A model generated the notes under the pieces. It ran no database searches. It worked only from the letters and a program-made list of their open reading frames with translations, and was not told where the DNA came from. Source: Lachnoclostridium phytofermentans (GTDB lineage Bacteria; Bacillota; Clostridia; Lachnospirales; Lachnospiraceae). From it: a stretch of DNA of 64,000 nucleotides. The stretch's first letter is position 1. Each line of letters begins with the position of its first letter. Positions 36,261 through 45,028 of this stretch are shown here, in pieces. Location: positions 520,959 to 584,958 of the forward strand of contig NZ_JPOF01000006.1 in the NCBI RefSeq assembly GCF_000733755.1, read 5' to 3'. A program made the translations under genes and the position numbers.

Positions 36261-37559
36261 CTAAGAATTATTATATTTTTCTAAATCTATTTCATTTTCA
36301 CTTTTTGCAACAATTAATGCACTTGTAGCTGCTGCACTTATATTGGTTGCGGTTCGAGCCATATCTACAATAGAGCTGATTGGTGTTAACAACACAATAA
36401 TTTCAATTGGGAGTCCTGCAGCAGCAAATACTGCAGTTGCGGTAATCGTCGCCGTTCCTGGAACACCAACTGTACCAATACTGATTAAAGTTGCTATCAG
36501 AATAAGAATGACATACTGTCCGATGGAATACTCAATATTTAATCCGTGTATTGCAAAGACTGCTAATAAAGTAGGCCAAATTCCTGCACATCCAGGCATT
36601 CCAACATTAGCTCCTAATGGAACAACAAAAGTAGAAATACTATCTGATACACCAGCATTTCTCAGGCATTTCTCTGTCACTGGTATTGTACCCACACTGC
36701 TTTGGGTAGTGAACGCAACAACCTGTGCAGGCCAAATGTGTTTAAAAAAATGGATAGGGTTTAATTTAGCCACGACGCTAATAAGAATACTATTTACGCC
36801 AAAGGTTTGAATAAAGCACAAAAGATAAGCTATCACTAATACCGGCAATAGAGGTAATAATTTATCTGCTCCATTCTTAGAAACTGCATTTGCTACTAAG
36901 GCTAATACAGCGTAAGGGGTAAATTCAATAATAAATGTTATCACTGTATTAATAACTTTGGATGCGGAATCAACAAAAGCTTTAAAAGGTTTAACACCCT
37001 CTGGATCTTTCGTGGAAAGCGAAACTACAGCTATACCAATAAGTAGTGAAAATAATATAACTGGTACAATTGTATTCGTCGATGCTTGCGCAAAAAAGTT
37101 CTTTGGGAATAAATCAGTGATTACCTGTGTAATTGCTGGCACTTCCTTCGCTTGATAATCGGTTGGAAGCGTAATTAATGCATTTTTCCCAACACCTATA
37201 GCTAATGAAACTATAATAGTTATGGTTGAGGCAATCAATGTGGTTGATGTTAGTAATCCAATGCTTTTAACACCTATCTTTTTTAGTTGGTGTATATTCT
37301 CCAACTGTGAAACACTAGAAATAACACTAAAAAATAAAAGTGGTACAACAAATGCAGATATTATATTTGCATATACAGCTCCAATAAGCTGCACATAACT
37401 GGTATGACCTGCAAAGACTATTCCTAATCCTAATCCAAAAATTAAAGCTATCATGGTTCTAAGTCCAAAATCTATATTCTTTTTTCTTAAAAATACTAAT
37501 GCGCCAATGAAAATAATGGCTGCTCCTAATGCACCTAATGCTAAAAAATCTATATTCAT
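36261..37559 (-). CDS. Dicarboxylate/amino acid:cation symporter, possibly L-cystine type
   Basis: A 432-residue membrane transporter of the DAACS (glutamate transporter fold) family. Re-entrant and substrate-site motifs include 'FTTQSSVGTIPVTEKCLRNA' (the serine-rich HP1 region), 'GANVGMPGCAGIWPTLLAVF' and 'GVPGTATITATAVFAAAGLP' (HP2), with 'SIVDMARTATNISAAAT' near the end. The 'GCAGIWP' segment recalls TcyP-like cystine symporters more than glutamate ones, a judgement from memory. AGAAGGAGACAAAT precedes the ATG. A poly-cysteine leader frame ends 35 bp upstream, supporting a sulfur amino acid substrate. Confidence 0.85.
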   Translation of the reverse strand: MNIDFLALGALGAAIIFIGALVFLRKKNIDFGLRTMIALIFGLGLGIVFAGHTSYVQLIGAVYANIISAFVVPLLFFSVISSVSQLENIHQLKKIGVKSIGLLTSTTLIASTITIIVSLAIGVGKNALITLPTDYQAKEVPAITQVITDLFPKNFFAQASTNTIVPVILFSLLIGIAVVSLSTKDPEGVKPFKAFVDSASKVINTVITFIIEFTPYAVLALVANAVSKNGADKLLPLLPVLVIAYLLCFIQTFGVNSILISVVAKLNPIHFFKHIWPAQVVAFTTQSSVGTIPVTEKCLRNAGVSDSISTFVVPLGANVGMPGCAGIWPTLLAVFAIHGLNIEYSIGQYVILILIATLISIGTVGVPGTATITATAVFAAAGLPIEIIVLLTPISSIVDMARTATNISAAATSALIVAKSENEIDLEKYNNS

Positions 37560-37594
37560 ATTTGTCTCCTTCTTAATTTAATATTTTATATGGT

Positions 37595-37681
37595 TTAAGA
37601 ATTACAACAACAGCAACAGGAGCAACACATGAAACTATCCTTATTGTGATTTTTTTGCTTTGATTTAAATTTACTTTTCAT
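37595..37681 (-). CDS. 28-codon poly-cysteine leader peptide
   Basis: On the minus strand an ATG at 37681 follows a perfect AGGAGG and opens a 28-codon frame. It begins with a basic stretch (MKSKFKSKQKNHNKDSFM) and ends CCSCCCCCNS: seven Cys codons among the last ten, then TAA at 37597-37595. The symporter start is 35 bp on. The arrangement resembles poly-cysteine upstream frames that sense cysteinyl-tRNA in actinobacteria. With no room for an anti-terminator before the symporter, control is more likely through ribosome position and access to the symporter ribosome site. A metal-binding micro-peptide is the alternative. Confidence 0.7.
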   Translation of the reverse strand: MKSKFKSKQKNHNKDSFMCCSCCCCCNS

Positions 37682-37709
37682 AAAAATAACCTCCTGTTTA
37701 ATATAGACT

Positions 37710-37732
37710 ATTCATATATGTTTTATATGAAT
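37710..37732. promoter_or_regulatory. Palindrome at the symporter transcription start
   Basis: ATTCATATA (37710-37718) and TATATGAAT (37724-37732) form a perfect 9 bp dyad just downstream of the predicted -10 box, around +1 to +23. It is a candidate repressor site or a 5' hairpin of the leader. Confidence 0.55.
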
Positions 37733-37738
37733 TAAAAT

Positions 37739-37768
37739 ATTATATGCACGAATAAGATAATTTGTCAA
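37739..37768 (-). promoter_or_regulatory. Consensus promoter of the leader-symporter unit
   Basis: On the minus strand, perfect TTGACA (37768-37763) and perfect TATAAT (37744-37739) with an 18 bp spacer. Such a strong core promoter implies that control is exerted by a repressor or by the leader. Confidence 0.8.
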
Positions 37769-37798
37769 TAAAAATACTAACTTGTAGTTATATGGAAG

Positions 37799-37954
37799 TT
37801 ATGGTTTGATACGGAACATGGTGCTGCTGTTATTTTTATGATCTGTGAGTATACACATTGTCATTCGCTCTTCCATTGCAATTTTCCCTAAATAATCTTG
37901 ATTATCAGGCGTGTCTATTTCCATAAAATAAAAATCTATGCTATGTCCCAAAAA
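37799..37954 (-). pseudogene. Possible gene remnant (about 50 codons)
   Basis: The minus strand reads open from a TAA boundary to a stop at 37801-37799, with protein-like composition (GHSIDFYFMEIDTPDNQDY start, ending MFRIKP). The only early ATG (37924) has no ribosome site. It may be the 3' end of a decayed gene at the edge of the glycan cluster, or chance. The rest of 37770-38226 shows nothing I can support. Confidence 0.2.
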
Positions 37955-38226
37955 TTATATTGATATAAATGGTCAGAAATATGAATACAATATTTCAACA
38001 ATAAAAATAGAAAAGAACTTACGCGTTCTGGCGTAGACTTTAACCTTTAGAAACGTCAATTACACAATGACTTTTCAAGCTCATCGATACGGCTCCCTTT
38101 CAATGAATGACTGCAATCGATACAGAAGAACAAATAATTACCTTTGGACGGTCACAATTTACAAATTACGCCATATTCTACTAATGAATTATAAAAATAC
38201 ATAAGCTTAAGAAAGGATATCCCCAA

Positions 38227-39575
38227 ATGGATGATGAAAAATTAATAACAAGTAAAATTTAGAACAGCATTTAAAAAATGCAATTAAAGATAAAACAGCC
38301 AAAATATGTGTAATCGGACTTGGTTACGTTGGTTTACCACTCGCTGTTGAGAAGGCTAAAGTTGGTTTCAAAGTTTTGGGCATTGATCAAAATGCCAGTA
38401 GGGTTAGTATGCTGAATTCGGGTTTGAACTACATTCAGGATGTTAACGATGACGAATTGCGGAAATTAGTTGAGAAGAAGTCATTGTCAGCTGTTAATGA
38501 CTTCTCTGTATTGCCCGAGCAGGATATCATTATTATTTGCGTTCCAACACCTCTCAATGACTATCACGAGCCTGATTTATCTTATATTGAAAGTGTAACC
38601 AAGGAAATTAGTAGTAAGCTTCGAATAGGCCAGATGATCATACTTGAGAGCACGTCTTTTCCAGGTACGACGCAGGAATTTATACTTCCTTCGCTGGAAT
38701 CAACAGGACTTAAAGTGGGAAAAGATTTTTTTCTTGCATTCTCACCTGAAAGAGTCGATCCAGGGAATAAAAGGTATTCAACAAAAAATACAACAAAAGT
38801 TGTTGGAGGAGTTACGCCTCTGTGTTTGGAGATCGCACAACTTTTATATACCCAGACCATTGTAAATGTAGTTCCAGTATCCTCTGCTAGCGTTGCAGAG
38901 ATGACAAAGGTTTTTGAAAACACTTACCGGGCCGTAAATATAGCACTGGTAAACGAATTAATGATGCTATGCAATAAAATGAATATAAGCGTTTGGGAAG
39001 TAGTTGATGCTGCTGCCACAAAACCTTTTGGTATACAAACTTTTTATCCCGGTCCGGGTGTCGGTGGGCATTGCATACCCATAGATCCTTTTTATTTAAG
39101 TTGGAAAGCACGTCAATTTGATTATTCCACCCGGTTTATCGAATTAGCTGGTGAAATTAACATTCAAGTTAATTATTATGTGGTGGATAAGGTTATAAAA
39201 GCTTTAAATAAGTCCAGAAAACCGGTAAAAGGCTCCATAGTATTCGTGCTTGGGATTGCTTATAAGAAGGATATAAACGACTACAGAGAGTCTCCTGCCC
39301 TTAAAATAATGCAGACGCTAAAAGAAGAGGGAGCTGAACTGGTATTTTATGATCCTTATATTAAGTCAATGCCAGGTTCGGATGGAAAGGCAATTGAAGC
39401 AGACTGGGTAGAGCTATCTAAGGAAGAGCTCAGGAAAAGTGACCTAGTACTAATAATCACCGATCACTCTAATATTGATTACGAGATGGTAGTTAAAGAA
39501 TCAAACATTGTTGTAGATACAAGAAACGCTACGAAAAATGTAATGTCGGAAAGAAATAAAATCATTTTGATTTAA
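38227..39575 (+). CDS. wbpA: UDP-N-acetylglucosamine 6-dehydrogenase-like, with apparent frameshift at the start
   Basis: Nucleotide-sugar dehydrogenase of about 449 residues. After the shift it reads 'KICVIGLGYVGLPLAVEKA' (NAD-binding), 'ESTSFPGTTQEF', 'FSPERVDPGN' and 'GPGVGGHCIPIDPFYLSWKA' with the catalytic Cys. The ATG at 38227 with an AAAGGATAT site gives MDDEKLITSKI then stop at 38260; the main frame opens at 38256 with NLEQHLKNAIKDKTAKI and has no good start. One extra A in AAAA (38254-38257) would join them seamlessly. It is either a sequencing error, a real mutation or slippage. Gene order with wbpB, wbpD and wbpE supports UDP-GlcNAc as substrate. Confidence 0.8.
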
Positions 39576-39601
39576 CTGAACAATAAATGGAGGCTGTTTT
39601 T

Positions 39602-40636
39602 ATGGTTAATTTTGGTATTGTAGGGTGTGGGCATATTGCTGGGAAGCATGTTAATGCGTTAGATCAAATCGCAAATGCCAGGCTGGTGGCTGTTTGCGAC
39701 AGTGATCAAAAGCGTAGGGCTTCATTTTCAGAAAAATATGGTGTTTCTTCCTATGAAAATTATGATGAATTCCTCAAAGATCCAGAGCTTGAAGCTGTTA
39801 TCATCTGCACCCCTAGCGGTTCGCATGCAGCAATTGGAGAAAAAGCAGCAAATGCCGGTAAGCATATCTTACTGGAAAAACCTTTTGTGCTCGATACCAG
39901 CCAGGGTAAAAGCTTGGTGGAGTTGTGCAAATCCAAAGGGGTTAAGCTTGGCGTTGTTCATCCCAACCGGGTAAAAACTGTGGTTAGGGCTCTTAGTGAA
40001 GCCGTAAACGAGGGTTGGTTTGGTAAAATTACTCACGCCAGCGCTGTGGTGAGATGGAATCGGTCCCCTGAATATTTTAATTCGGCGTCATGGAGGGGGA
40101 CTATAGAACTGGATGGAGGGATTTTGTTTAATCAGGCCATTCATAACATTGATCTCTTAAACTGGCTGCTTGGACCTGTTGATGAGGTATTTGCCTATGG
40201 TGCTACTCAGCTGCATAACATAGAATACGAGGATGTATGCGTCTGTTCCCTTAAGTTTAAAAGCGGCGCGTTGGGAACAATAGAAGCCGCAATAACTCTG
40301 TATCCGGAAAACCTAGAGGAAAGTATCTCTATTTTCGGCACTCAAGGTACAGCCGTGATAGGTGGCAAGTCTTTATCAAAGATCCAGGAATGGAAGTTTG
40401 CAAGGTTTTCAGATGCTGAAGCAAAAATTCAGGCTGATCAGCTGAATAATGAGTCAGATCAAACGGGTCATAAAGAAATAATCGAAGATTTTATAAAGGC
40501 TATTACACGGAATCAGGAGCCTCTTGTTTCCGGCGAGGAAGCCATGAAGGTACTATATTTAATAAAAGCAATTTATCAATCCACTAAAACAAACCAGCCA
40601 GTAAAGATAACTTCAGATTGGAGTGTGATCATGTGA
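39602..40636 (+). CDS. wbpB: Gfo/Idh/MocA oxidoreductase, WbpB-like
   Basis: A 344-residue NAD-dependent sugar-nucleotide oxidoreductase. The Rossmann motif 'FGIVGCGHIAGKHVNAL' starts at residue 3, and the conserved 'LLEKPFVLDTSQG' (EKP) lies near 93, with 'GGILFNQAIHNIDLLNWLLG' holding the catalytic His region. In the WbpB role it oxidises UDP-GlcNAcA at C3 for transamination. The ATG at 39602 is chosen because GGAGG precedes it by eight bases. Its stop overlaps the wbpD start. Confidence 0.87.
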   Translation: MVNFGIVGCGHIAGKHVNALDQIANARLVAVCDSDQKRRASFSEKYGVSSYENYDEFLKDPELEAVIICTPSGSHAAIGEKAANAGKHILLEKPFVLDTSQGKSLVELCKSKGVKLGVVHPNRVKTVVRALSEAVNEGWFGKITHASAVVRWNRSPEYFNSASWRGTIELDGGILFNQAIHNIDLLNWLLGPVDEVFAYGATQLHNIEYEDVCVCSLKFKSGALGTIEAAITLYPENLEESISIFGTQGTAVIGGKSLSKIQEWKFARFSDAEAKIQADQLNNESDQTGHKEIIEDFIKAITRNQEPLVSGEEAMKVLYLIKAIYQSTKTNQPVKITSDWSVIM

Positions 40637-41379
40637 ATTCTGTCAGTCAAACCGCAAAAATTATGCAAAATGTTAGTATTGGCTTTTATTCAGTAATCGG
40701 TGACGAGGTGACGATAGGCTCTGATGTTACCATTGGCAACAATGTAACCATATATCCAGGAACAAAGATCGGGAACAATGTAAATATCGAATCCAATGCG
40801 GTTATCGGAAGACAACCGCGCCCGGCTAAAACTAGTACTATAAAAATGACTGAACCGCTTGCGCCACTAGAGATAGGATCTGGAACGACGATTGGAGCAG
40901 GGGCTGTTTTGTATGCCGGAACGGTTCTTGGGTCTTGCTGTCTGATCGGTGATGCGGCAGTCGTCAGGGAGCGTTGTACTATTGACGACTACGTCATAGT
41001 CGGTACGGGTTGCATCGTAGAAAACACTGTTGATATCGGACAAAGGACCAAGATTCAAAGCGGATCATATATTACGGCTTACACTAGCATTGGCAAAAAT
41101 TGCTTTATTGCTCCAATGGTTACTACTACGAATGATAATTTTATGGGCCGTACTGAGGAACGTTTCAAATTGATAAAAGGAGCTGTCATCCAGAATGGAG
41201 CCAGAGTGGGCGGCGGCGTAATTCTTCTTCCGGGGGTTGTAATAGGTGAGGAAAGTTTCATAGCTGCAGGTTCTGTAATGACGAAAGATGCACTACCAGG
41301 AAAGGTTTATAAAGGTGTTCCCGCACGAGAATTTAGACCTGTGCCGGAAAAAGAAATGCTAAAGGAGGAAGAAAAATGA
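40633..41379 (+). CDS. wbpD: Left-handed beta-helix acyltransferase, WbpD-like
   Basis: A 248-residue hexapeptide-repeat protein with many [IV]G-x4 turns ('YSVIGDEVTIGSDVTIGNNV' and onward) and a C-terminal 'GVPAREFRPV'. It would acetylate the 3-amino group made by the aminotransferase, giving UDP-GlcNAc3NAcA. The preferred start is GTG at 40633, with GGAG nine bases upstream, overlapping the wbpB stop by four bases. It is longer than Pseudomonas WbpD. Translational coupling with both neighbours is likely. Confidence 0.83.
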   Translation: MNSVSQTAKIMQNVSIGFYSVIGDEVTIGSDVTIGNNVTIYPGTKIGNNVNIESNAVIGRQPRPAKTSTIKMTEPLAPLEIGSGTTIGAGAVLYAGTVLGSCCLIGDAAVVRERCTIDDYVIVGTGCIVENTVDIGQRTKIQSGSYITAYTSIGKNCFIAPMVTTTNDNFMGRTEERFKLIKGAVIQNGARVGGGVILLPGVVIGEESFIAAGSVMTKDALPGKVYKGVPAREFRPVPEKEMLKEEEK

Positions 41380-42494
41380 AGATTCCCTTGATTGATTTAA
41401 AGGCCGGGTATTTGTCTTTGAAGGATGAAATAGATACCTCGGTTACAAGCGTTTTATCTAGCGGCAATTATATATTGGGACCTAATGTGCAGGCACTTGA
41501 AAAAGAGATTGCGCAGTACTGCGGCACTAAGTTTGCTGTTAGCGTAGCCAATGGAACGGATGCACTAGTCCTATGCCTAGATGCCTATGGTATTGGACCA
41601 GGTGATGAGGTAATAACTAGTCCCTATAGTTTTTTTGCTACTGCAGAAGCCATTTCCAGAGTTGGAGCAATTCCGATTTTCGTAGACATTGATGAAGCGA
41701 GCTATAACATTGACTACAAAAAAATTGAGAGTAACATTACCAAACGTACCAAAGCAATTATACCGGTGCATCTCTTTGGACAGCCGGCTCCCATGGATAA
41801 TATCATGGAACTTGCCAATCGTTACAATCTAATCGTAATCGAGGATGCATGCCAAGCGATAGGAGCGTCATATAGGGGGCGTAAGACCGGTGCTTTAGGT
41901 CATGCGGCTTGCTTTAGCTTCTTCCCTACCAAGAATCTCGGCGGTTACGGCGATGGCGGCATGATCACCACCAATAATGAAGAACTTGCTGGACGTATAC
42001 GGATGCTGCGAGCACATGGAAGCAGCAAAAAATACTACAATAGTGAGATAGGTTATAACAGTAGACTAGATGAAATTCAGGCTGCGATTTTACGAGTAAA
42101 GTTAAAACACCTTGACAGTTTTAATGAAGCAAGAAGAACAAAAGCAGAACGATATAAAAATCTTCTTCAGGGTCTAGGGTTTAAATTTCCGGAAGCTGAC
42201 AGCGAAGCTGTACACGTCTACCACCTTTATATTTTAGGTCATCCTAAAAGAGCAGAAATTATTAAAGGATTGGAAAGTAGGCAAATAGGATGCGGTATTT
42301 ATTATCCCGTTCCTCTACATCAGCAGGAAGCCTACAAGCAGCTATATTCTGATATTTCCTTACCATTTGTTGAGGCTGCTTCCAAAGAGACTTTTGCTAT
42401 CCCACTGTTTCCGGAAATGTCTGATGAACAACAAACTTTTGTAGCGACAGAGCTAAGAAAAATAATAGAGGAAACCCAGAGGACGTCACTATGA
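41376..42494 (+). CDS. wbpE: DegT/DnrJ/EryC1 sugar aminotransferase, WbpE-like
   Basis: A 372-residue PLP aminotransferase. It has 'VANGTDALVLCLDAYGIGPG', 'VIEDACQAIGASYRGR', the PLP lysine in 'FSFFPTKNLGGYGDGG' and 'YNSRLDEIQAAILRVKLKHL'. In the Wbp pathway it aminates the 3-keto sugar nucleotide. The start overlaps wbpD by four bases (ATGA). Together with wbpA, wbpB and wbpD it completes the route to a 2,3-diacetamido uronic acid; the WbpI-type epimerase is not in the window. Confidence 0.9.
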   Translation: MKIPLIDLKAGYLSLKDEIDTSVTSVLSSGNYILGPNVQALEKEIAQYCGTKFAVSVANGTDALVLCLDAYGIGPGDEVITSPYSFFATAEAISRVGAIPIFVDIDEASYNIDYKKIESNITKRTKAIIPVHLFGQPAPMDNIMELANRYNLIVIEDACQAIGASYRGRKTGALGHAACFSFFPTKNLGGYGDGGMITTNNEELAGRIRMLRAHGSSKKYYNSEIGYNSRLDEIQAAILRVKLKHLDSFNEARRTKAERYKNLLQGLGFKFPEADSEAVHVYHLYILGHPKRAEIIKGLESRQIGCGIYYPVPLHQQEAYKQLYSDISLPFVEAASKETFAIPLFPEMSDEQQTFVATELRKIIEETQRTSL

Positions 42495-43270
42495 GAATAA
42501 GGGATTTTTCTCTTGACATGTATGCCGAAATCTGCAAAGCTCTCCAATCACATAATGTTGTTACTGTACAAAACTATCTATCGAATGTGCCTATATCACC
42601 ATGCATCGTATTGCGACATGATGTTGACAGAAGCATTAAAAATGCCTTGGCCATGGCTAAGCTCGAGCATGAGCATGGTATTCAGTCAACATATTACTTT
42701 AGATACCCGAACACATTTAATATAAAAGTGATGAAGCAAATTTATAGCTTAGGTCATGAGATAGGATACCATTATGAGATATTGGATAAAGCCAGAGGTG
42801 ACAGCCGTAAGGCAATTTCCTTATTTCAAAAGGAATTAGAACTTTTTCGTAAGTTTTTTCCTGTAAAGACAGTATGCATGCATGGCAATCCGTTAACCAA
42901 ATGGGACGGAAGGGATATCTGGAGTTTATATGACTTTAGGGAATTTGGGTTACTTGGAGAAGCATTCCTGTCATGCAGTGATATTTCCATATATCTGACG
43001 GATACGGGTAGAAATTGGAATGGTAATCATAATTTTAAAGATAAATTGAAGGCAGAAATCGATAATAGGAACTTTAAAAACACCATAGATGTGATTCGAT
43101 ATCTAAACAGCGAAAAAGTAAGCAGCATATATCTCAACTGCCATCCGGAAAGATGGGGAACCGGCCTACTTGGATGGTTCAAAGCTTTACTGCGGGATTA
43201 TTTATTCAATTACGGCAAGAAAGTTCTAAAGCTCGTTAGGTCAGGTTCCAAAGGAAAGAGTTTATTATGA
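42491..43270 (+). CDS. Polysaccharide deacetylase (NodB-like) family protein
   Basis: A 259-residue protein with the metal-site motif 'CIVLRHDVDRSIKNAL' near residue 37 and 'LGHEIGYHYEILDKA' near 83, typical of distant NodB homologues in surface-glycan loci. It likely deacetylates an N-acetylated sugar of the glycan or its lipid-linked precursor; activity is inferred. It lacks a signal peptide. It overlaps wbpE by four bases and the PIG-L gene by four bases. Confidence 0.8.
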   Translation: MRIRDFSLDMYAEICKALQSHNVVTVQNYLSNVPISPCIVLRHDVDRSIKNALAMAKLEHEHGIQSTYYFRYPNTFNIKVMKQIYSLGHEIGYHYEILDKARGDSRKAISLFQKELELFRKFFPVKTVCMHGNPLTKWDGRDIWSLYDFREFGLLGEAFLSCSDISIYLTDTGRNWNGNHNFKDKLKAEIDNRNFKNTIDVIRYLNSEKVSSIYLNCHPERWGTGLLGWFKALLRDYLFNYGKKVLKLVRSGSKGKSLL

Positions 43271-43896
43271 AAAAACGAGTTTTGATTTTAGCCCCTCATA
43301 CAGATGATGGAGAGTTTGGATGTGGCGGAACAATTGCAAAGCTGATAGCCGAACAGGCGGAGGTATTTTATGCGGCATTTTCCGTCTGTGAATTATCTAT
43401 TCCATCTCATCTTCCTAAAAACATCCTGGAAACTGAAGTGAAAAATGCAACAAGCGTCTTGGGTATCAGAAATGAAAACTTAATAATATTTCATTACGGA
43501 GTTCGGACTTTTCAAAACTTCAGACAGCAAATACTCGATGATTTGGTAAAGCTAAAGACTGAAACCAGGCCAGATTTGGTATTAATGCCTTCCCAGCATG
43601 ATATTCATCAGGATCATAGTACCATTGGGTTAGAAGGTATTCGGGCTTTTAAACAGACATCAATCCTAGGTTATGAACTGCCATGGAACAATCTAAGCTT
43701 CCATACCCAATCCTTTGTTTTTTTGAAAGAAGAACATTTGAACAAAAAAATAGAGGCTCTGAGGTGCTATGAATCTCAGTCTAATCGGGTGTATGCCAAT
43801 GAAAGCTTCATCAGATCATTAGCAATTACCCGCGGAACACAGATAGGAGTACCGTATGCTGAAGCCTTTGAGATTATTCGGTGGATAATTGAGTAA
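43267..43896 (+). CDS. PIG-L/LmbE family deacetylase
   Basis: A 209-residue zinc-dependent deacetylase. The metal motif reads 'LAPHTDDGEFGCGGTI' near residue 9 (PHTDD in place of the usual PHPDD), with the second site 'MPSQHDIHQDHSTIGLEG' near 110. It removes N-acetyl groups from GlcNAc-type sugars or nucleotide-linked glycans. The Thr for Pro change leaves the ligands intact. It is translationally coupled to the preceding deacetylase gene. Confidence 0.87.
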   Translation: MKKRVLILAPHTDDGEFGCGGTIAKLIAEQAEVFYAAFSVCELSIPSHLPKNILETEVKNATSVLGIRNENLIIFHYGVRTFQNFRQQILDDLVKLKTETRPDLVLMPSQHDIHQDHSTIGLEGIRAFKQTSILGYELPWNNLSFHTQSFVFLKEEHLNKKIEALRCYESQSNRVYANESFIRSLAITRGTQIGVPYAEAFEIIRWIIE

Positions 43897-43905
43897 GGAG
43901 GAAGT

Positions 43906-43948
43906 GTGAAGAAAAGAGCCTCTTCACAAAGCGAAATAAATTTCGCTT
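43906..43948. other. Pair of intra-operon hairpins
   Basis: GTGAAGA/TCTTCAC (43906-43912, 43921-43927) is followed at once by AAGCGAAA/TTTCGCTT (43929-43936, 43941-43948). No T run follows, so RNA stability or processing signals are more likely than termination. Confidence 0.55.
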
Positions 43949-43990
43949 AGAGTTTTGAGCTACCTTGAAAAGGCAGCATGGAGGATTATT

Positions 43991-45028
43991 ATGGAACCTG
44001 TAACTGTCATGATAACCGGATCCGGTGCTCCCGGCGCTCCCGGGGTGATAAAAAGCCTTCGAGACAATGGCGAACGATCCATTCGCGTGATTGGTGCTGA
44101 TGCTTCAAGCGAGGCAGTTGGTTTTAAATTAGCTGATGCAAGATGTAAACTCCCTATGGCTGAAGCACCAGACTTTATTGACACTCTGCTTAAAATCACC
44201 AAGGAGGAAAAAGTAGATGTAATTTTACCTATGGTTACAAGGGAACTTGAAAGACTTTCTCTTAATAAAGATAAATTTAAGAATGAAGGCATCATCGTTT
44301 CAATATCTGATATTGATCAATTAAAGATAGCAAACAACAAAGGTAATCTATTATCCTATATGAAAGAGAGAGGTCTTTCGGTACCTCATTTCACCATAGT
44401 AAATTCAAAAGAAGAATTTGTAAAAGCGGCTTATGAACTGGGTTATCCTGATAAGGCGATTTGCTTAAAGCCCCTGGTTTCAAACGGAAGTAGAGGTTTT
44501 AGAATTATTGATCCAACAATAAGCAGGTATAAGCTTTTGTTTGAAATGAAGCCGATGTCAACTTATATTACCTTTGATGAAATTATGTCAATTTTTGATG
44601 AGTCAGAGATTTTCCTCCAATTGATCCTTATGGAATACCTTCCCGGTAATGAGTATAGCGTCGATCTATTGGTAGACCATGGAAGAACTCTGTACACCAT
44701 TCCCCGCAGGCGCGATGCAATGAGTGCCGGAATCACCATTAAGGGGGAGATTGTCAAAGAAGATGATGTGATCAATTACTGCAACGAAATCGTACAAAGT
44801 TTAAAACTACATGGAAATATCGGTATTCAAGTAAGGCGGGACCGGAATAACACACCTCTTATACTGGAAATAAATCCCCGCATACAGGGAAGCATTGTAC
44901 ACTGTACCGGAGCCGGGGTTAACCTTCCTTATTATGCTGTAAAGCTTGCGCTTCGGGAAGATGTACCAAGCGTATCTGTTGGTTGGAACTGTAAAATGAT
45001 TCGCTACTGGAAGGAGTTTTTTTATTAA
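43991..45028 (+). CDS. ATP-grasp family ligase
   Basis: A 345-residue protein resembling carbamoyl-phosphate-synthase-type ATP-grasp enzymes. It has an N-terminal pre-ATP-grasp domain ('VMITGSGAPGAPGVIKSL'), the ATP site lysine near 'DKAICLKPLVSNGSRGFRII', and the metal-binding 'TPLILEINPRIQGSIVHC' near the end. It would ligate a carboxylate to an amine or similar group. Within a glycan cluster it may attach an amino acid to an amino sugar, which is inferred. The ATG at 43991 has GGAGG seven bases before it. It overlaps the PHP gene by one base. Confidence 0.83.
   Translation: MEPVTVMITGSGAPGAPGVIKSLRDNGERSIRVIGADASSEAVGFKLADARCKLPMAEAPDFIDTLLKITKEEKVDVILPMVTRELERLSLNKDKFKNEGIIVSISDIDQLKIANNKGNLLSYMKERGLSVPHFTIVNSKEEFVKAAYELGYPDKAICLKPLVSNGSRGFRIIDPTISRYKLLFEMKPMSTYITFDEIMSIFDESEIFLQLILMEYLPGNEYSVDLLVDHGRTLYTIPRRRDAMSAGITIKGEIVKEDDVINYCNEIVQSLKLHGNIGIQVRRDRNNTPLILEINPRIQGSIVHCTGAGVNLPYYAVKLALREDVPSVSVGWNCKMIRYWKEFFY

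Noticed and set aside
36343..36810. Plus-strand open frame of about 155 codons inside the symporter region
   Set aside because: It is exactly antisense to the well-supported DAACS symporter and has no ribosome site or recognisable domain.
39675..39974. Alternative-frame open frame inside wbpB
   Set aside because: It lies wholly within a strong Gfo/Idh gene in another frame and has no domain.
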